DNA from: Haliscomenobacter sp033763495
Lineage (GTDB): Bacteria > Bacteroidota > Bacteroidia > Chitinophagales > Saprospiraceae
DNA length: 64,000 nt
NCBI RefSeq assembly: GCF_033763495.1
Contig: NZ_JANRKL010000097.1
Location: 1-64,000, forward strand
Direction: 5' to 3'
The notes under the pieces are model-generated. The model had not been told where the DNA came from, did not search any database, and saw only the letters and a program-made list of their open reading frames with translations. Position 1 is the stretch's first letter. Every line of letters begins with the position of its first letter. This document shows positions 34,944-44,195 of the stretch, piece after piece. Position numbers and translations under genes: made by a program.

Positions 34944-34951
34944 CAAAGGTA
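34944..34951 (-). promoter_or_regulatory. -7 promoter box 4 nt from the YegD-like start
   Basis: TACCTTTG on the minus strand, ending 4 nt before the ATG at 34939. Matches TAnnTTTG; transcription would begin at or next to the start codon. The same spacing is seen at 19121-19133. Confidence 0.5.
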
Positions 34952-34975
34952 TTAAGTAACGAGTAAAAAATATCC

Positions 34976-35368
34976 TCAGCTTTTTGGTTGCATTAATCCC
35001 TTTGGAAACATAATCGAAACCAATACCACAATTAGCAAAAAATTATACTCCCAGCCATTCCTGCCACCGCCAACTACATACCAACCTTCTTTAAAATGCA
35101 GCATTACAATACCCGCCAAGAGAACGGAAATGGTCACCAGCGCGGCAGGTTTGATGAATTTGTCCAGCAAAAGGCAAATGGCAGCAGCTACGTGAGACAG
35201 TTTGATGGCCCAGGCCAGTGGCACACCGATTGGCGCAAAACCAACGGTATTGAGGTACAAGTTGCCAAAATTATTCACATCACCCGTGTAAATGCTGGGC
35301 AGGCTGTGGGTCAATAAAATAATGGCCACTGCTACACGGAGTAGAAAGGTAGAGTTGCTGAAATTCAT
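34976..35368 (-). CDS. DoxX-family membrane protein
   Basis: A 130-residue protein with four membrane segments. The DoxX pattern is visible in FLLRVAVAIILLTHSLP, WAIKLSHVAAAICLLLDKF, TISVLLAGIVMLHFKEGW and LLIVVLVSIMFPKG. Members are linked with thiol or quinone redox chemistry, but roles vary. It starts 14 nt after the SRPBCC gene and is probably the last gene of that short operon. Confidence 0.82.
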   Translation of the reverse strand: MNFSNSTFLLRVAVAIILLTHSLPSIYTGDVNNFGNLYLNTVGFAPIGVPLAWAIKLSHVAAAICLLLDKFIKPAALVTISVLLAGIVMLHFKEGWYVVGGGRNGWEYNFLLIVVLVSIMFPKGLMQPKS

Positions 35369-35382
35369 GCTGATATTGGATT

Positions 35383-35868
35383 TTAAGGATGATTTTCCTC
35401 GCCGATTTTACTGGCTACGTACTCACCGAGGTACACCTTGAGTTTTTCCACCGTTTGGTGTAGGCCTTCACTGGATTTATGCTGGATTTCCACCAGTTCA
35501 AATAGCTCTTTGGTTTCATACAACTTGTACCAATCGAGGAGGGTTTGATCCTCGCGGCCTTCAAACTCGATAACCGCGATAAAATTAGGCTCAAAATGCT
35601 CGTGCACCAATTTTTTGTGCTTCACCACTTCCCTGAAAATGGTTTTGTTGGGGTATTCCTTTCCATCCGGCCCGCGCATCACAAACAACCATTCCCCTTC
35701 GGGCTTTACCTCCATTTGGGTAATGGTATTGCTAAAGCCATGGGGCCCCCACCAATGCTGGATGTGTTCGGGTTTTGTCCATACCTCCCAAACCAGGGCT
35801 AAAGGGGCATTTAGTTGGATCGAATTTTTTTGTTCCCGGTCGGTGGTATTGCGTTTGTCGAGTTGCAT
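35383..35868 (-). CDS. SRPBCC/AHSA1-domain protein
   Basis: A 161-residue START-like protein. The ATG at 35868 (MQLDKRNTT) is preferred; the frame continues 34 codons further upstream but reads as non-coding. The AHSA1 pattern is clear: LNAPLALVWEVWTKPEHIQH, WWGPHGFSNTITQMEVKPEG and GEWLFVMRGPDGKEYPNKT, with a C-terminal helix LHQTVEKLKVYLGEYV. The cavity binds small hydrophobic ligands in related proteins. Located between a RibD-like gene and DoxX. Confidence 0.87.
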   Translation of the reverse strand: MQLDKRNTTDREQKNSIQLNAPLALVWEVWTKPEHIQHWWGPHGFSNTITQMEVKPEGEWLFVMRGPDGKEYPNKTIFREVVKHKKLVHEHFEPNFIAVIEFEGREDQTLLDWYKLYETKELFELVEIQHKSSEGLHQTVEKLKVYLGEYVASKIGEENHP

Positions 35869-35995
35869 TTTTTTGTTTGGAGGATTGCAGGAATACTTTT
35901 TGGTAAAAGTTATTTTAATACGGCGGTGATGTTTTAGTGGCTCGGCCACAATCTCCTCCAAAGTAGACATTTTTTTCCACTCTTTTTAATGTGGC

Positions 35996-36589
35996 CTAAG
36001 TACCAACAGTACCTGTCTTCACTTCCCCGGCCCGTTGGTAGGTGGCGATGATAACTCCAGTTGGGGTAACGATACTCTCAGTTAAGGTAAATGCAGCCGG
36101 GAAACTACCATTGGCGAACAACTTTTTCCCCTCTCCTAGAATCAAAGGGTGAATTTTGAGCCGGAGCTCGTCCACAAGGTCATACTTGAGCAAGAGCTGA
36201 ACCAGCTCGCTGCTGCCCCAAACCTGGAGGTCTGCACCTGGTGAATTTTTTAACTCCTTGATGGCTGCCAGACTGTTGAGGAATACCGAGTTTTTCCAGT
36301 CCGACTTGGTTAAGGTGTTGGACATGATGTACTTGGTGCCTTCGTTGATACCTGGCCAAAATTCCCCATGTTCAGGCCAGTAGTCAGCCCAAATGTCAAA
36401 TGTTTTTCGGCCCAAAAGATAATCGGCAGGCTCAAGTTCTTTTTGTACCACCGCATCATATACTTCATCGCCATAGGGCGCAACCCAACCGCCGTATTGG
36501 AAACCGCCAGAGGTGTCTTCTTCAGGCCCGCCCGGCCCCTGTATGACGCCGTCGAGGGTAATCATGGATAAAACAGTAATTTTTCGCAT
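35996..36589 (-). CDS. RibD C-terminal/dihydrofolate reductase-like protein
   Basis: A 197-residue reductase-fold protein. Start ATG at 36589 (MRKITVLSM); the open frame begins with a GTG 68 codons earlier but that part overlaps the promoter region. The pattern fits the RibD_C family: TVLSMITLDGVIQGPGGPEE, DYLLGRKTFDIWADYWP, LKNSPGADLQVWGSSELVQ and DELRLKIHPLILGEGKKLF. Such YwjB/YyaP-like proteins bind NADPH but their substrate is mostly unknown. First of the group followed by SRPBCC and DoxX. Confidence 0.87.
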   Translation of the reverse strand: MRKITVLSMITLDGVIQGPGGPEEDTSGGFQYGGWVAPYGDEVYDAVVQKELEPADYLLGRKTFDIWADYWPEHGEFWPGINEGTKYIMSNTLTKSDWKNSVFLNSLAAIKELKNSPGADLQVWGSSELVQLLLKYDLVDELRLKIHPLILGEGKKLFANGSFPAAFTLTESIVTPTGVIIATYQRAGEVKTGTVGT

Positions 36590-36822
36590 GGTAATTGGTG
36601 CTTGGTTAGGGTACAAGTTTCGGCAATAAATATGGGGTTTGGGGTGGGGGATTGCGACAATAGGGGTGGTGGGATGCGGCTTATTTCTCCTGTTGCACAA
36701 AATGCCAACTACCCCAAACGAAACATATACCCAAAATAAAATTACAATCGATTGAATAAAGTCAAAACATTGTTGTAACATTGCCTTGATCACAACATTT
36801 TTATGCCATTAAGGTAAAAAAC

Positions 36823-39597
36823 ATGAAACAATTGACCAAAATCTTTTGGTTAGCAAGCTTTCTATGCTTGTTAACGAGCTATACCCTTGTAGCTCAAAAT
36901 CTCATTCCCAATCCTGGCTTTGAAGTCGGTACAGGAAAAACCTTCACCAACTGGAATATTTTTAACGAAATCAGCGGTACCTTTTCCGAAGGGGTTGCCA
37001 ATGGTGAATTCAGAAATGGCCGCAGGGCCTTGAAAGGGCAAGTGACACAGGCCGGGCAAGCCTGGCATTTGCAGTTGGCCAGTGATTTGATCCCTACCCG
37101 GGCGGGCGAGGAATACACCTTTTCAGTTTGGGTGAAGGGAGCCAACGCAGGTACGCCGATTCGTTTTTCGACCCAGCCGAACGCTTTGTATTCGGCGGAT
37201 TACACGGTAAGTACAGAATGGACCCAACTGAGCTGGACTTTTATTGCAAATGAAGAGATGACGCGAATTGTACTCGATATGGGTGCACAAGTGAACACGT
37301 ATTTCCTGGACGATATGGTGTTGCGAGGCCCTGCAGGAGGTGCCGCCAATTGCCAATTGTTGGACAATGGCGATTTTGAAGTGTACAACCCAAGTGATAG
37401 TACCTTCACAGGCTGGACTTATTTTAACCAAAATGGAGGAAGCAGTTTTGGATTGGTGACGGGCGACGAAGCTTACGCAGGCAAAACGGCTTTGCAGGCC
37501 AGCAATGCAGGGGGAATTGCCCGCTGGGGTCTGCAAATCGGTACTCCCGCCTTTACAACGGTGAATGGACAAACCTATACCCTGAACCTGTGGATCAAAG
37601 CAAAGGTGCCCAATGCCAATTTTATTCAGTTTTCCACCAGAAATGGAACTGGAGGGAATGAAGGACAATACACCAATTCGGCCAGCAGAATCAGTGGGGA
37701 TTGGACAATGCTGTCCTATACCTTTACAGCGATCAGTGACGCGACGATGATCACCCTAAACCTTGGCGACGAGACCGCCAACACCTATTACATCGACAAC
37801 ATTTGTGTAGTCTCCCCAAAACCAACAGACAACTGTCTACCACTTGCCAACAATGGTTTTGAAACCCACGATACCGGAAGCAATACCTTCAACGGATGGA
37901 CCTATTACAACCGTGCAAACGGTAGTTCTTTTGGCGTAACGATGGATACCGCGAAGGTATACAGCGGGTCCAAGGCGCTGGTCGCAAGCAATCCGGCCAA
38001 CACGCTAAGCTACCAACTGCAAATTGCCAGCCCCTCTTTTTATACCTTATCTGGAGGCACTTATCGATTCAAGATCTGGATCAAAGCAGACAGCGCGGAT
38101 GTCAACACCATTCAATTTTCCCTGAGAAACGCGGCTAGTCCCTTCAATTCAGAAACGCAATACACCACCTCCGCCAGCAGAATTGGCAAGGAATGGATGC
38201 AGGTAACTTATGAATTCAAGGCATTTAGCCCTCGTTCATTGGTGACGCTTAACCTAGGCGGAGCTGTAGCCAATACGTACTACATCGATGAGGTCTGTCT
38301 GGAAGTGGTATGTGGCACCAGCTTAAGTGTGCCAGCCACTCAAGTGCCGATTGCGACAGGCAAATCGAAGTTTTTAGGAAACATTTATGCCGGTCATGCT
38401 TTGCCCGACTTTGCCAAATACTTCAATCAAGTAACGCCGGAAAACTCCGGGAAGTGGGCCTCGGTGGAAGTACAAAGAGATTCTTTCAACTGGGCGGCCC
38501 TGGATCAAGCCAGACAGTTTGCAAAAACCAATAATTTTCCCTTCCGCTTCCACGTGATGGTATGGGGAGCCCAACAACCCACCTGGTTGGAGAATTTGCC
38601 ACAGGCTGAACAAGTGGAAGAAATCAAGGAATGGTTTGCTGCCGTGTCCACGCGTTACAGTGGTGAAAATGCTCCCGAATACCTGGAGGTGGTGAATGAA
38701 GCTTTGAATCAGCCGCCTTTTTACAAAGGGGCTTTAAGCTCCTTAAACACGGAATTGAACACGACAGCGGGTGAATACGACTGGATTGTGAATGCGTTTA
38801 AGCTAGGCAGACAATATTTCTCTGCCCGAACAAAACTGATGATCAACGAGTACGGGATTGAAAACACCCCGGGCCTCAATAACCGTTATGCCGATATCAT
38901 CCGTTTGCTGAAAGCAGATGGTTTGGTGGATGTAGTGGGCATGCAAGGGCATACCTTCAGCACCAAAAAATACGGCGGCACCTACACTGGATTGAACAAC
39001 AACCTGCGCGCCAATCTGGAGAACATAGCCCGCCTGGGGTTGCCCATTCAGATTACGGAAATGGATATCGAGGGCGATTTGTATTTTGACTCCAATGGTG
39101 AACCACAGGACGGAGGCACCACCGCCCAAAAAGACAGCTTCCAACTCGCCGAGTACAAACGCATTTTTGACATCTACTGGAATCATCCATCCGTCATTGG
39201 CATTACCCTTTGGGGCTGGCGACCAGGTTTGTGGCAAAACGATGCTGCGGCTTACCTGATCGATCCTTGTACGGGGCAAGAGCGTCCGGCTTTGCAATGG
39301 CTGAACTCCACGATCAGGGCGTCCTCTCCACCCGTGAACATTCCCACCAGCTTGAAGGAGATCGAGTCAGTTATTCCCTTGAGGGTGTATCCTACGGTGG
39401 TTCAAAACGAGTTGACCATCGAGGGGCTGGCTCAAAATAGAGGGCTGGTTCAGGTTTTTGACCTCAATGGGCGTTTGGTCAAATCGTTTACGCATCCCTT
39501 GAATGATGACCGCATCAGTGTCAATGTGGGCGGGTTACCACGGGGGATGTACATCGTTCGGGCTGGTAGAGCTGCGCAAAAAATTATTAAGCAATAG
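36823..39597 (+). CDS. Modular GH10 endo-xylanase with three carbohydrate-binding modules and T9SS tail
   Basis: A 924-residue secreted enzyme. Signal peptide (…SYTLVAQ, 1-25). Three tandem CBM4/9-type modules at ~26-165, 176-335 and 340-495, each with the LxNxGFE...GW start and a T-L-N-L-G-x-x-x-A-N-T-Y-Y-I-D end. The GH10 catalytic barrel is at ~510-845: FNQVTPENSGKWASVE, acid/base glutamate in LEVVNEALNQ, nucleophile glutamate in QITEMDIEG. The last ~70 residues are a type IX secretion sorting domain (LRVYPTVVQNELTIEG to GMYIVRAG and KIIKQ). It cuts beta-1,4-xylan outside the cell. Single gene with a hairpin after it. Confidence 0.95.
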   Translation: MKQLTKIFWLASFLCLLTSYTLVAQNLIPNPGFEVGTGKTFTNWNIFNEISGTFSEGVANGEFRNGRRALKGQVTQAGQAWHLQLASDLIPTRAGEEYTFSVWVKGANAGTPIRFSTQPNALYSADYTVSTEWTQLSWTFIANEEMTRIVLDMGAQVNTYFLDDMVLRGPAGGAANCQLLDNGDFEVYNPSDSTFTGWTYFNQNGGSSFGLVTGDEAYAGKTALQASNAGGIARWGLQIGTPAFTTVNGQTYTLNLWIKAKVPNANFIQFSTRNGTGGNEGQYTNSASRISGDWTMLSYTFTAISDATMITLNLGDETANTYYIDNICVVSPKPTDNCLPLANNGFETHDTGSNTFNGWTYYNRANGSSFGVTMDTAKVYSGSKALVASNPANTLSYQLQIASPSFYTLSGGTYRFKIWIKADSADVNTIQFSLRNAASPFNSETQYTTSASRIGKEWMQVTYEFKAFSPRSLVTLNLGGAVANTYYIDEVCLEVVCGTSLSVPATQVPIATGKSKFLGNIYAGHALPDFAKYFNQVTPENSGKWASVEVQRDSFNWAALDQARQFAKTNNFPFRFHVMVWGAQQPTWLENLPQAEQVEEIKEWFAAVSTRYSGENAPEYLEVVNEALNQPPFYKGALSSLNTELNTTAGEYDWIVNAFKLGRQYFSARTKLMINEYGIENTPGLNNRYADIIRLLKADGLVDVVGMQGHTFSTKKYGGTYTGLNNNLRANLENIARLGLPIQITEMDIEGDLYFDSNGEPQDGGTTAQKDSFQLAEYKRIFDIYWNHPSVIGITLWGWRPGLWQNDAAAYLIDPCTGQERPALQWLNSTIRASSPPVNIPTSLKEIESVIPLRVYPTVVQNELTIEGLAQNRGLVQVFDLNGRLVKSFTHPLNDDRISVNVGGLPRGMYIVRAGRAAQKIIKQ

Positions 39598-39630
39598 GGT
39601 AGAGCAGTTTTAAATCTGCTTTCAGCATGA

Positions 39631-39654
39631 GTCATCCCAAATTTTCGGGATGAC
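39631..39654 (+). terminator. Hairpin downstream of the xylanase gene
   Basis: GTCATCCC (39631-39638) pairs with GGGATGAC (39647-39654), extended by CATG on both sides with one mismatch. It follows the xylanase stop by 33 nt. Only TTTA follows, so termination strength is uncertain. Confidence 0.5.
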
Positions 39655-39839
39655 CCATGTTTAGCCATAAAATTTATGCCTATTTAGATCCCCCCTTTCC
39701 ACAATCGAAACTGGTACATTGCTTAGGCGATTTTCCTGCTTATCAAATCCACGCCCATCCACAGCATATTTTTCAAAATACGCAAATCTACGTAGCCTAT
39801 TTACGCAAACCTGCGCATGACTGCCGCACGGCAGCCCCT

Positions 39840-39847
39840 TAGCTTTG
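39840..39847 (+). promoter_or_regulatory. -7 promoter box of the NTF2-like gene
   Basis: TAGCTTTG matches TAnnTTTG and ends 27 nt before the ATG at 39875, supporting that start over the in-frame ATG at 39845, which lies within the box region. Confidence 0.5.
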
Positions 39848-39874
39848 TACCATCAATTCACAACCAATCAAACT

Positions 39875-40375
39875 ATGAAAAACATTCTTTTAACCCTCAT
39901 CGCTTGCTGCGCTTTTGCGTTTTTTTCCCAAACCCTGCAAGCCCAAAGCATCTCCGACGCCGATCAAAAAGGCATCATGGCCAACTACAATGGTTTTTCA
40001 GCGGCCTTTGGAAAAATGGATATGTCAGGTATTGAAGCCCTGCTCACCGAAAATGTAGATCAAATCACCCCTGACGGGAGCATTACCCGGGGCCGCTCCA
40101 GTGTGGTTGCCAACATGAAGGGGTATATGGAATTCCTGAAAGGTTTGCCTAAGCCGGACAAGGTTGAAGTCAAACTCGTTGGCATGCAAAGCCGCTATCT
40201 AGGACCTGGTTTGATATTGACTACCTACACCGAGGAAAAGAGCATCAGTTTTGGCAGCCAAACGAAAGTAGAAAAAACAACTACGGCAGTGATACTCAAA
40301 AAAATGAACGACAAATGGCTGCTTGATCTCATCGCACTCACCCCCGTGGTAAGCGGGCCTGAAATGGGAAAATAA
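39875..40375 (+). CDS. Exported SnoaL/NTF2-like (DUF4440-type) protein
   Basis: A 166-residue protein with a signal peptide (MKNILLTLIACCAFAFFSQ, cleaved near LQAQS). The mature part fits an NTF2-like cone fold: GIMANYNGFSAAFGKMDMSG, IEALLTENVDQITPDG, RGRSSVVANMKGYMEFL and a final KWLLDLIALTPVV. Such proteins are ligand-binding or enzyme-like; no catalytic residues stand out. Single gene ending in a strong terminator. Confidence 0.75.
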   Translation: MKNILLTLIACCAFAFFSQTLQAQSISDADQKGIMANYNGFSAAFGKMDMSGIEALLTENVDQITPDGSITRGRSSVVANMKGYMEFLKGLPKPDKVEVKLVGMQSRYLGPGLILTTYTEEKSISFGSQTKVEKTTTAVILKKMNDKWLLDLIALTPVVSGPEMGK

Positions 40376-40404
40376 GCGATTAGCTTAGCTCTAAGAAATG
40401 AAAG

Positions 40405-40434
40405 GGAAGCTGCCTCAGTGGTGGCTTCCTTTTT
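40405..40434 (+). terminator. Intrinsic terminator of the NTF2-like gene
   Basis: GGAAGC (40405-40410) pairs with GCTTCC (40424-40429), the stem continuing inward through GCC/GGT, and TTTTT follows. It lies 30 nt after the stop and just before the stop of the convergent DUF1801 gene. Confidence 0.8.
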
Positions 40435-40452
40435 GTGCATAGTAGAGTCGGC

Positions 40453-40878
40453 TCAAGATTGCCCCTCAAACCCATCCCGTATGGCCGCTTCAAGTACATC
40501 CAGCTTGATGTCTTTTAGCGCTTTAAACTTAATGCAATACCCGGTCACGCTGGCTTTGCCAATGCTTTCTCCGTAGGTGCTGGCCAGATAGGTCTTGTCT
40601 TTGAGGCCCATGATGTAGACCGAGATGCCAGTGGTGTTGGCACTCAAACCAATTTGATAAAACTCCCTGCTGCTTCCATCGGCATATTTGATGGTATAAA
40701 ATCCATAGCCGATATTGGGGTTGGCAATGGTTTTGCCTTCGCTGTTTTTACCATCGTTGTACCATACTCTACATCCTGGCGATACTTGCAGGCAAAGCTG
40801 GTGCAAGGTTTGCAGGTCACTGCGTTTTGGTTCAGGCTGGCTGGCGATGTAGGTGTCGATTTGTTCTGGTATGTTCAT
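40453..40878 (-). CDS. DUF1801-like protein
   Basis: A 141-residue cytoplasmic protein. IDTYIASQPEPKRSDLQTLH followed by CRVWYNDGKNSEG and NIGYGFYTIKYADGS fits the DUF1801 (YdhG-like) fold; the C-terminus has GYCIKFKALKDIKLDVLEAA. Distantly related in fold to the DUF1801 protein at 28665-29084. Function unknown. Convergent with the NTF2-like gene. Confidence 0.8.
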   Translation of the reverse strand: MNIPEQIDTYIASQPEPKRSDLQTLHQLCLQVSPGCRVWYNDGKNSEGKTIANPNIGYGFYTIKYADGSSREFYQIGLSANTTGISVYIMGLKDKTYLASTYGESIGKASVTGYCIKFKALKDIKLDVLEAAIRDGFEGQS

Positions 40879-40936
40879 ATTAAATTATTGGTTGCGTACT
40901 GTCAGTGTGGCACTTGTTTTTTTGCTTTGAGGATTC

Positions 40937-41662
40937 TTATTCGGAGTAAATGGTTATAACATCGTCACCGATAATAAAAGAGCCTTGGTAGGTTTGTCTT
41001 CGCACGATTTCCTCGCCGATAAAATTCAGCACTTCCAATCGTTTTTCGCGGGGCATACCCGTTTTGAGTTCCCATTCGTTTAATGAGGGTACCGCGACCA
41101 TGGCCAAGGCCCCATATCCCATTTCCCACCACATATCGAAACTACCGACGCTGCTTTCAAAATAGATGACGCCACTGCGGCCCTCATCCACAAAGCGAAG
41201 CCTTGGGTTGCCTTCCAGTTTGGGTGCTGGGCTGTCTTTGCTATGGAATTTATCTACTCGGTTCACCACTTCTTTGATTCGTTCTACGAAGTTGCGCTCC
41301 ACATTGAGCCATTTCATAATATCGGAAGTCGTTTTACCACCTTCAAGGTGCAAGCGGGTGAGGTCACGGAGCAGAGCCGTTCGGATTGCTTCCTCGTACT
41401 CCCGGCGATGCTTTTCAAAGGATTCCGTGGCCATTTTTTCCCCTTCTCGCTCAGCCTTAGCCCGGAGCTCCTTGGCAGCATCCAGCTCAACTTCGAGCCG
41501 TTTGCGCTCTTCTTCGAGTGCGGCGGCTCTTTGATCAATTCCTCCCAGGGCGTTTTTGATGGCTTGCTCCATCATCGTTGCAAAGGTTTCTTGTTGTTGG
41601 GCAAGGGCCACAGAGAGGCGTTTTTGTACTTCTGCTTCTATTTGTGATGATTCATCTTCCAT
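40937..41662 (-). CDS. Coiled-coil protein, unknown function
   Basis: A 241-residue protein. Residues ~5-110 form a long charged coiled coil (SQIEAEVQKRLSVALAQQQ, EEERKRLEVELDAAKELRAK). Then a helical segment (RDLTRLHLEGGKTTSDIMKW, LNVERNFVERIKEVVNRVD) resembles the C-terminal helices of Rpn/PD-(D/E)XK transposase-family proteins, and a C-terminal beta domain follows (GRSGVIYFESSVGSFDMWW). The start at 41662 is chosen; an ATG at 41797 would give 45 more residues and a 4-nt ATGA overlap with the upstream DUF4838 gene, and cannot be excluded. No nuclease motif is seen. Confidence 0.55.
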   Translation of the reverse strand: MEDESSQIEAEVQKRLSVALAQQQETFATMMEQAIKNALGGIDQRAAALEEERKRLEVELDAAKELRAKAEREGEKMATESFEKHRREYEEAIRTALLRDLTRLHLEGGKTTSDIMKWLNVERNFVERIKEVVNRVDKFHSKDSPAPKLEGNPRLRFVDEGRSGVIYFESSVGSFDMWWEMGYGALAMVAVPSLNEWELKTGMPREKRLEVLNFIGEEIVRRQTYQGSFIIGDDVITIYSE

Positions 41663-41793
41663 AGGGTACTCATTGATAGCATGAAGGTAAAAATAGTGCT
41701 TTTCATCTATCCTAATTTGTAGGTAGGTGTTCAGGTAGATTGTGGGAAAATTTGAACGTTCGGGGTAAAGACCATTTGAAATCCCCAATTCGC

Positions 41794-44088
41794 TCATCGC
41801 ACCACAATTTCATCAACAAAAACCCAGGAGCCTCCCCCTGCTGAAGGATGCCAACTAAACAGTTTTTGGGTTCCTTTGACGCCAAATTTGATGTAACGGC
41901 AAGAGCCTACGTTTTTATCAAAACTGAAACTATGCGTTACATTTTCCTTGCGTTGCTCGCCTTCAATGGTCTGCGTTTCGAGTATACGATAATTGATGCC
42001 ATCTTCGGAAACCCAACACGTGACCGATTTGGGGTGTAAAATCCAGCTTTTGGGGTCATACAATGTCGAAATTTGGATGCTTTGAGGTTGTTTTAAACTT
42101 TCAAGGTCGACAACCAGCTCAAAATCCTGGGCTTCCCAACCCAGCCAATGGGCTTTGTAGTCGTTTGCCCCTTGTACACCGTTGGTCAAAATTGTCAAAT
42201 CCGCCTGACTGTATGTAGGAGAAGGGCTTGGATTAGCCATCGCTTTTTTACGAAAAGCCATATTCCCGTCCACCTGCACATTGATGAATCGTTTCGTAGA
42301 CTGGTAATATTCTTCGGGGCTTAAACCCGCTTCGTTGATGTTTTTTACCTCATTTTGTTTGCAAACAGTGTAAAAATCCTCGATTAGCTGTTGCATTTGG
42401 GGTTTCAAGGTGAATTTTTCACCAGATTCGGTATAAAACCCTCTTTTGCCAAACATATCACTTTTACCAATTTCCATCATCGCATATTGAATGGGCAAAC
42501 GGCATACTTTTACCCGCTGCAGCAGGGTAGGCGTGTTTTTAACCGCAGCTTCGGCAGCCTCAAAATAGCGGTTGTATTCTGCCATGTTTTCAGCCGACAA
42601 GAAGGTCTTGGCGTGTGCGGTAGGGTGCCCGTAAATATCCAGCCATTCGCCCGTTTTGTTGATTTCAAGGCTTAAATGATGGATGTATTTTTGAATAAAA
42701 ACCCCAGCGGCACCATAATAGCCGTTCAAAAAATCGGTCATGACCGAGTCAGCATTGATGCCTGGGTTCCACAACAAACGGGCGATTAAATAGGCTTTTA
42801 GCTCCGAAAACTCATGCCCAATACTCGCATTGGTTTGTTGAAAGTGGGCATTGACCTTGTTTTTGGTAAAAAACTGGATATTCTTTTGCAACGTGTGCAA
42901 ATTGGGAAAAGGTGAGATATGGTGCGAAAAATTGACCGTATAATCCCATAAATAGATGTTTTTGCTGATTTTTCCCCAATCGTTTAGGTCTTTCAGGAAC
43001 GAAACACTCCGGGGATCGTTTTCAATGTCCTTACTGCGATTGAGCTCAATGGTGCAGAGCATAATTTGCACATTGTCAGCAGGCTTAATGTGCTTTGGGG
43101 CGCGGCGTGAATATTGATAGGCCAAGGTTGAAATCATTTTATCGGGGAAAACAGCCGCTACTTTATTCACAAAATGAACAATTGGCCCCGCTGCTGAACC
43201 TTCATCAGCGGTAATTTTGGCGCATTGATCACATTGACAATACGAGAAATTATCGCCTTGACTGACCGACCACAGCGTTTTTTCGGGCTGTTTTGCCATT
43301 TCTTCCTTCAATTTTTTGATGGTCAGATCAAAAACATCGGGATTGGTCAAACACAATTGGTCGATCAAACGCTTGCCCTGCATCAAGGCAAAATATTCAG
43401 GATGCGCTTCAAAATAGGTTTCCCAAGGGACGAGGCGATTGAAGGTATGCACATAATAGCCCTTGGCAAACTCTTCGTTGTGGTCATTCAATCGTTGCCA
43501 ATTGCGGTAGGCTTCATTTTGCTGCGTCATGGTTCCATTGACGATGCGAATGGTATTCATCGGATTGTCCGCTTCGCACGAAACGGGTAGTGCAATGGTC
43601 TTTCTGGGAGGCATTGTCTCCGCATTGGGCGCATACATGCGGCAGCCTAAGTGTTTTTCCAACAAATGAACGACACCATAATACGCCCCTTTTTTGCCAC
43701 CATTTACCAATACAATATTGCCTTTTTGGATAGACAAAATAAATCCATCACTGATGAGTTGTTGTTTTTTTGCCTCAAAATCAGGGGTTAAATGGTTTTT
43801 AAAAGCCCCGGGTATTGTGGACACTGATGGCGCAATCAAGAAGGTGTTTTTATGGCCTGGGTTGTCTGTTCTGATAATTTTTAATTCACAACCTGCTATT
43901 TTTTTGATAGCAGCTTGTAATAAAATGGCCACTTTTTCATCGGCATCAGCGGGATTTGCCGATAGGGTGATGGAAAATTGAGGCTGCCCGTTTTTGACTA
44001 AAATGGCTTGTTTTTGGCCAAAAATGCTGGTGATATGGAGCGGGATGATAAAAACCCAGATTTTCAGGTACTTGGTCATGTTTTTCAT
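41794..44088 (-). CDS. DUF4838 glycan-active protein with discoidin-like C-terminus
   Basis: A 764-residue exported protein. Signal peptide to ~residue 24 (ITSIFGQ). An N-terminal GH67/GH20-type domain 2 (~25-165) precedes the DUF4838 barrel, whose mark is LWSVSQGDNFSYCQCDQCAK (~275). The C-terminal ~145 residues are an F5/8 type C (discoidin-like) sugar-binding domain (KPQSIQISTLYDPKSWILHP, CRYIKFGVKG). Members are presumed glycosidases acting on uronic-acid or amino-sugar glycans; activity is not proven. It may be coupled to the coiled-coil gene downstream. Confidence 0.85.
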   Translation of the reverse strand: MKNMTKYLKIWVFIIPLHITSIFGQKQAILVKNGQPQFSITLSANPADADEKVAILLQAAIKKIAGCELKIIRTDNPGHKNTFLIAPSVSTIPGAFKNHLTPDFEAKKQQLISDGFILSIQKGNIVLVNGGKKGAYYGVVHLLEKHLGCRMYAPNAETMPPRKTIALPVSCEADNPMNTIRIVNGTMTQQNEAYRNWQRLNDHNEEFAKGYYVHTFNRLVPWETYFEAHPEYFALMQGKRLIDQLCLTNPDVFDLTIKKLKEEMAKQPEKTLWSVSQGDNFSYCQCDQCAKITADEGSAAGPIVHFVNKVAAVFPDKMISTLAYQYSRRAPKHIKPADNVQIMLCTIELNRSKDIENDPRSVSFLKDLNDWGKISKNIYLWDYTVNFSHHISPFPNLHTLQKNIQFFTKNKVNAHFQQTNASIGHEFSELKAYLIARLLWNPGINADSVMTDFLNGYYGAAGVFIQKYIHHLSLEINKTGEWLDIYGHPTAHAKTFLSAENMAEYNRYFEAAEAAVKNTPTLLQRVKVCRLPIQYAMMEIGKSDMFGKRGFYTESGEKFTLKPQMQQLIEDFYTVCKQNEVKNINEAGLSPEEYYQSTKRFINVQVDGNMAFRKKAMANPSPSPTYSQADLTILTNGVQGANDYKAHWLGWEAQDFELVVDLESLKQPQSIQISTLYDPKSWILHPKSVTCWVSEDGINYRILETQTIEGEQRKENVTHSFSFDKNVGSCRYIKFGVKGTQKLFSWHPSAGGGSWVFVDEIVVR

Positions 44089-44195
44089 GGGTAAACAGGT
44101 TAGATGGAGTAGGGCTAAAAAATGAAGGACTCAGGGGGTACCAAACAAAACCAGCCCATATCAAAGGTAGCGAAAGCAGTTCAGGGAAGCAACAA

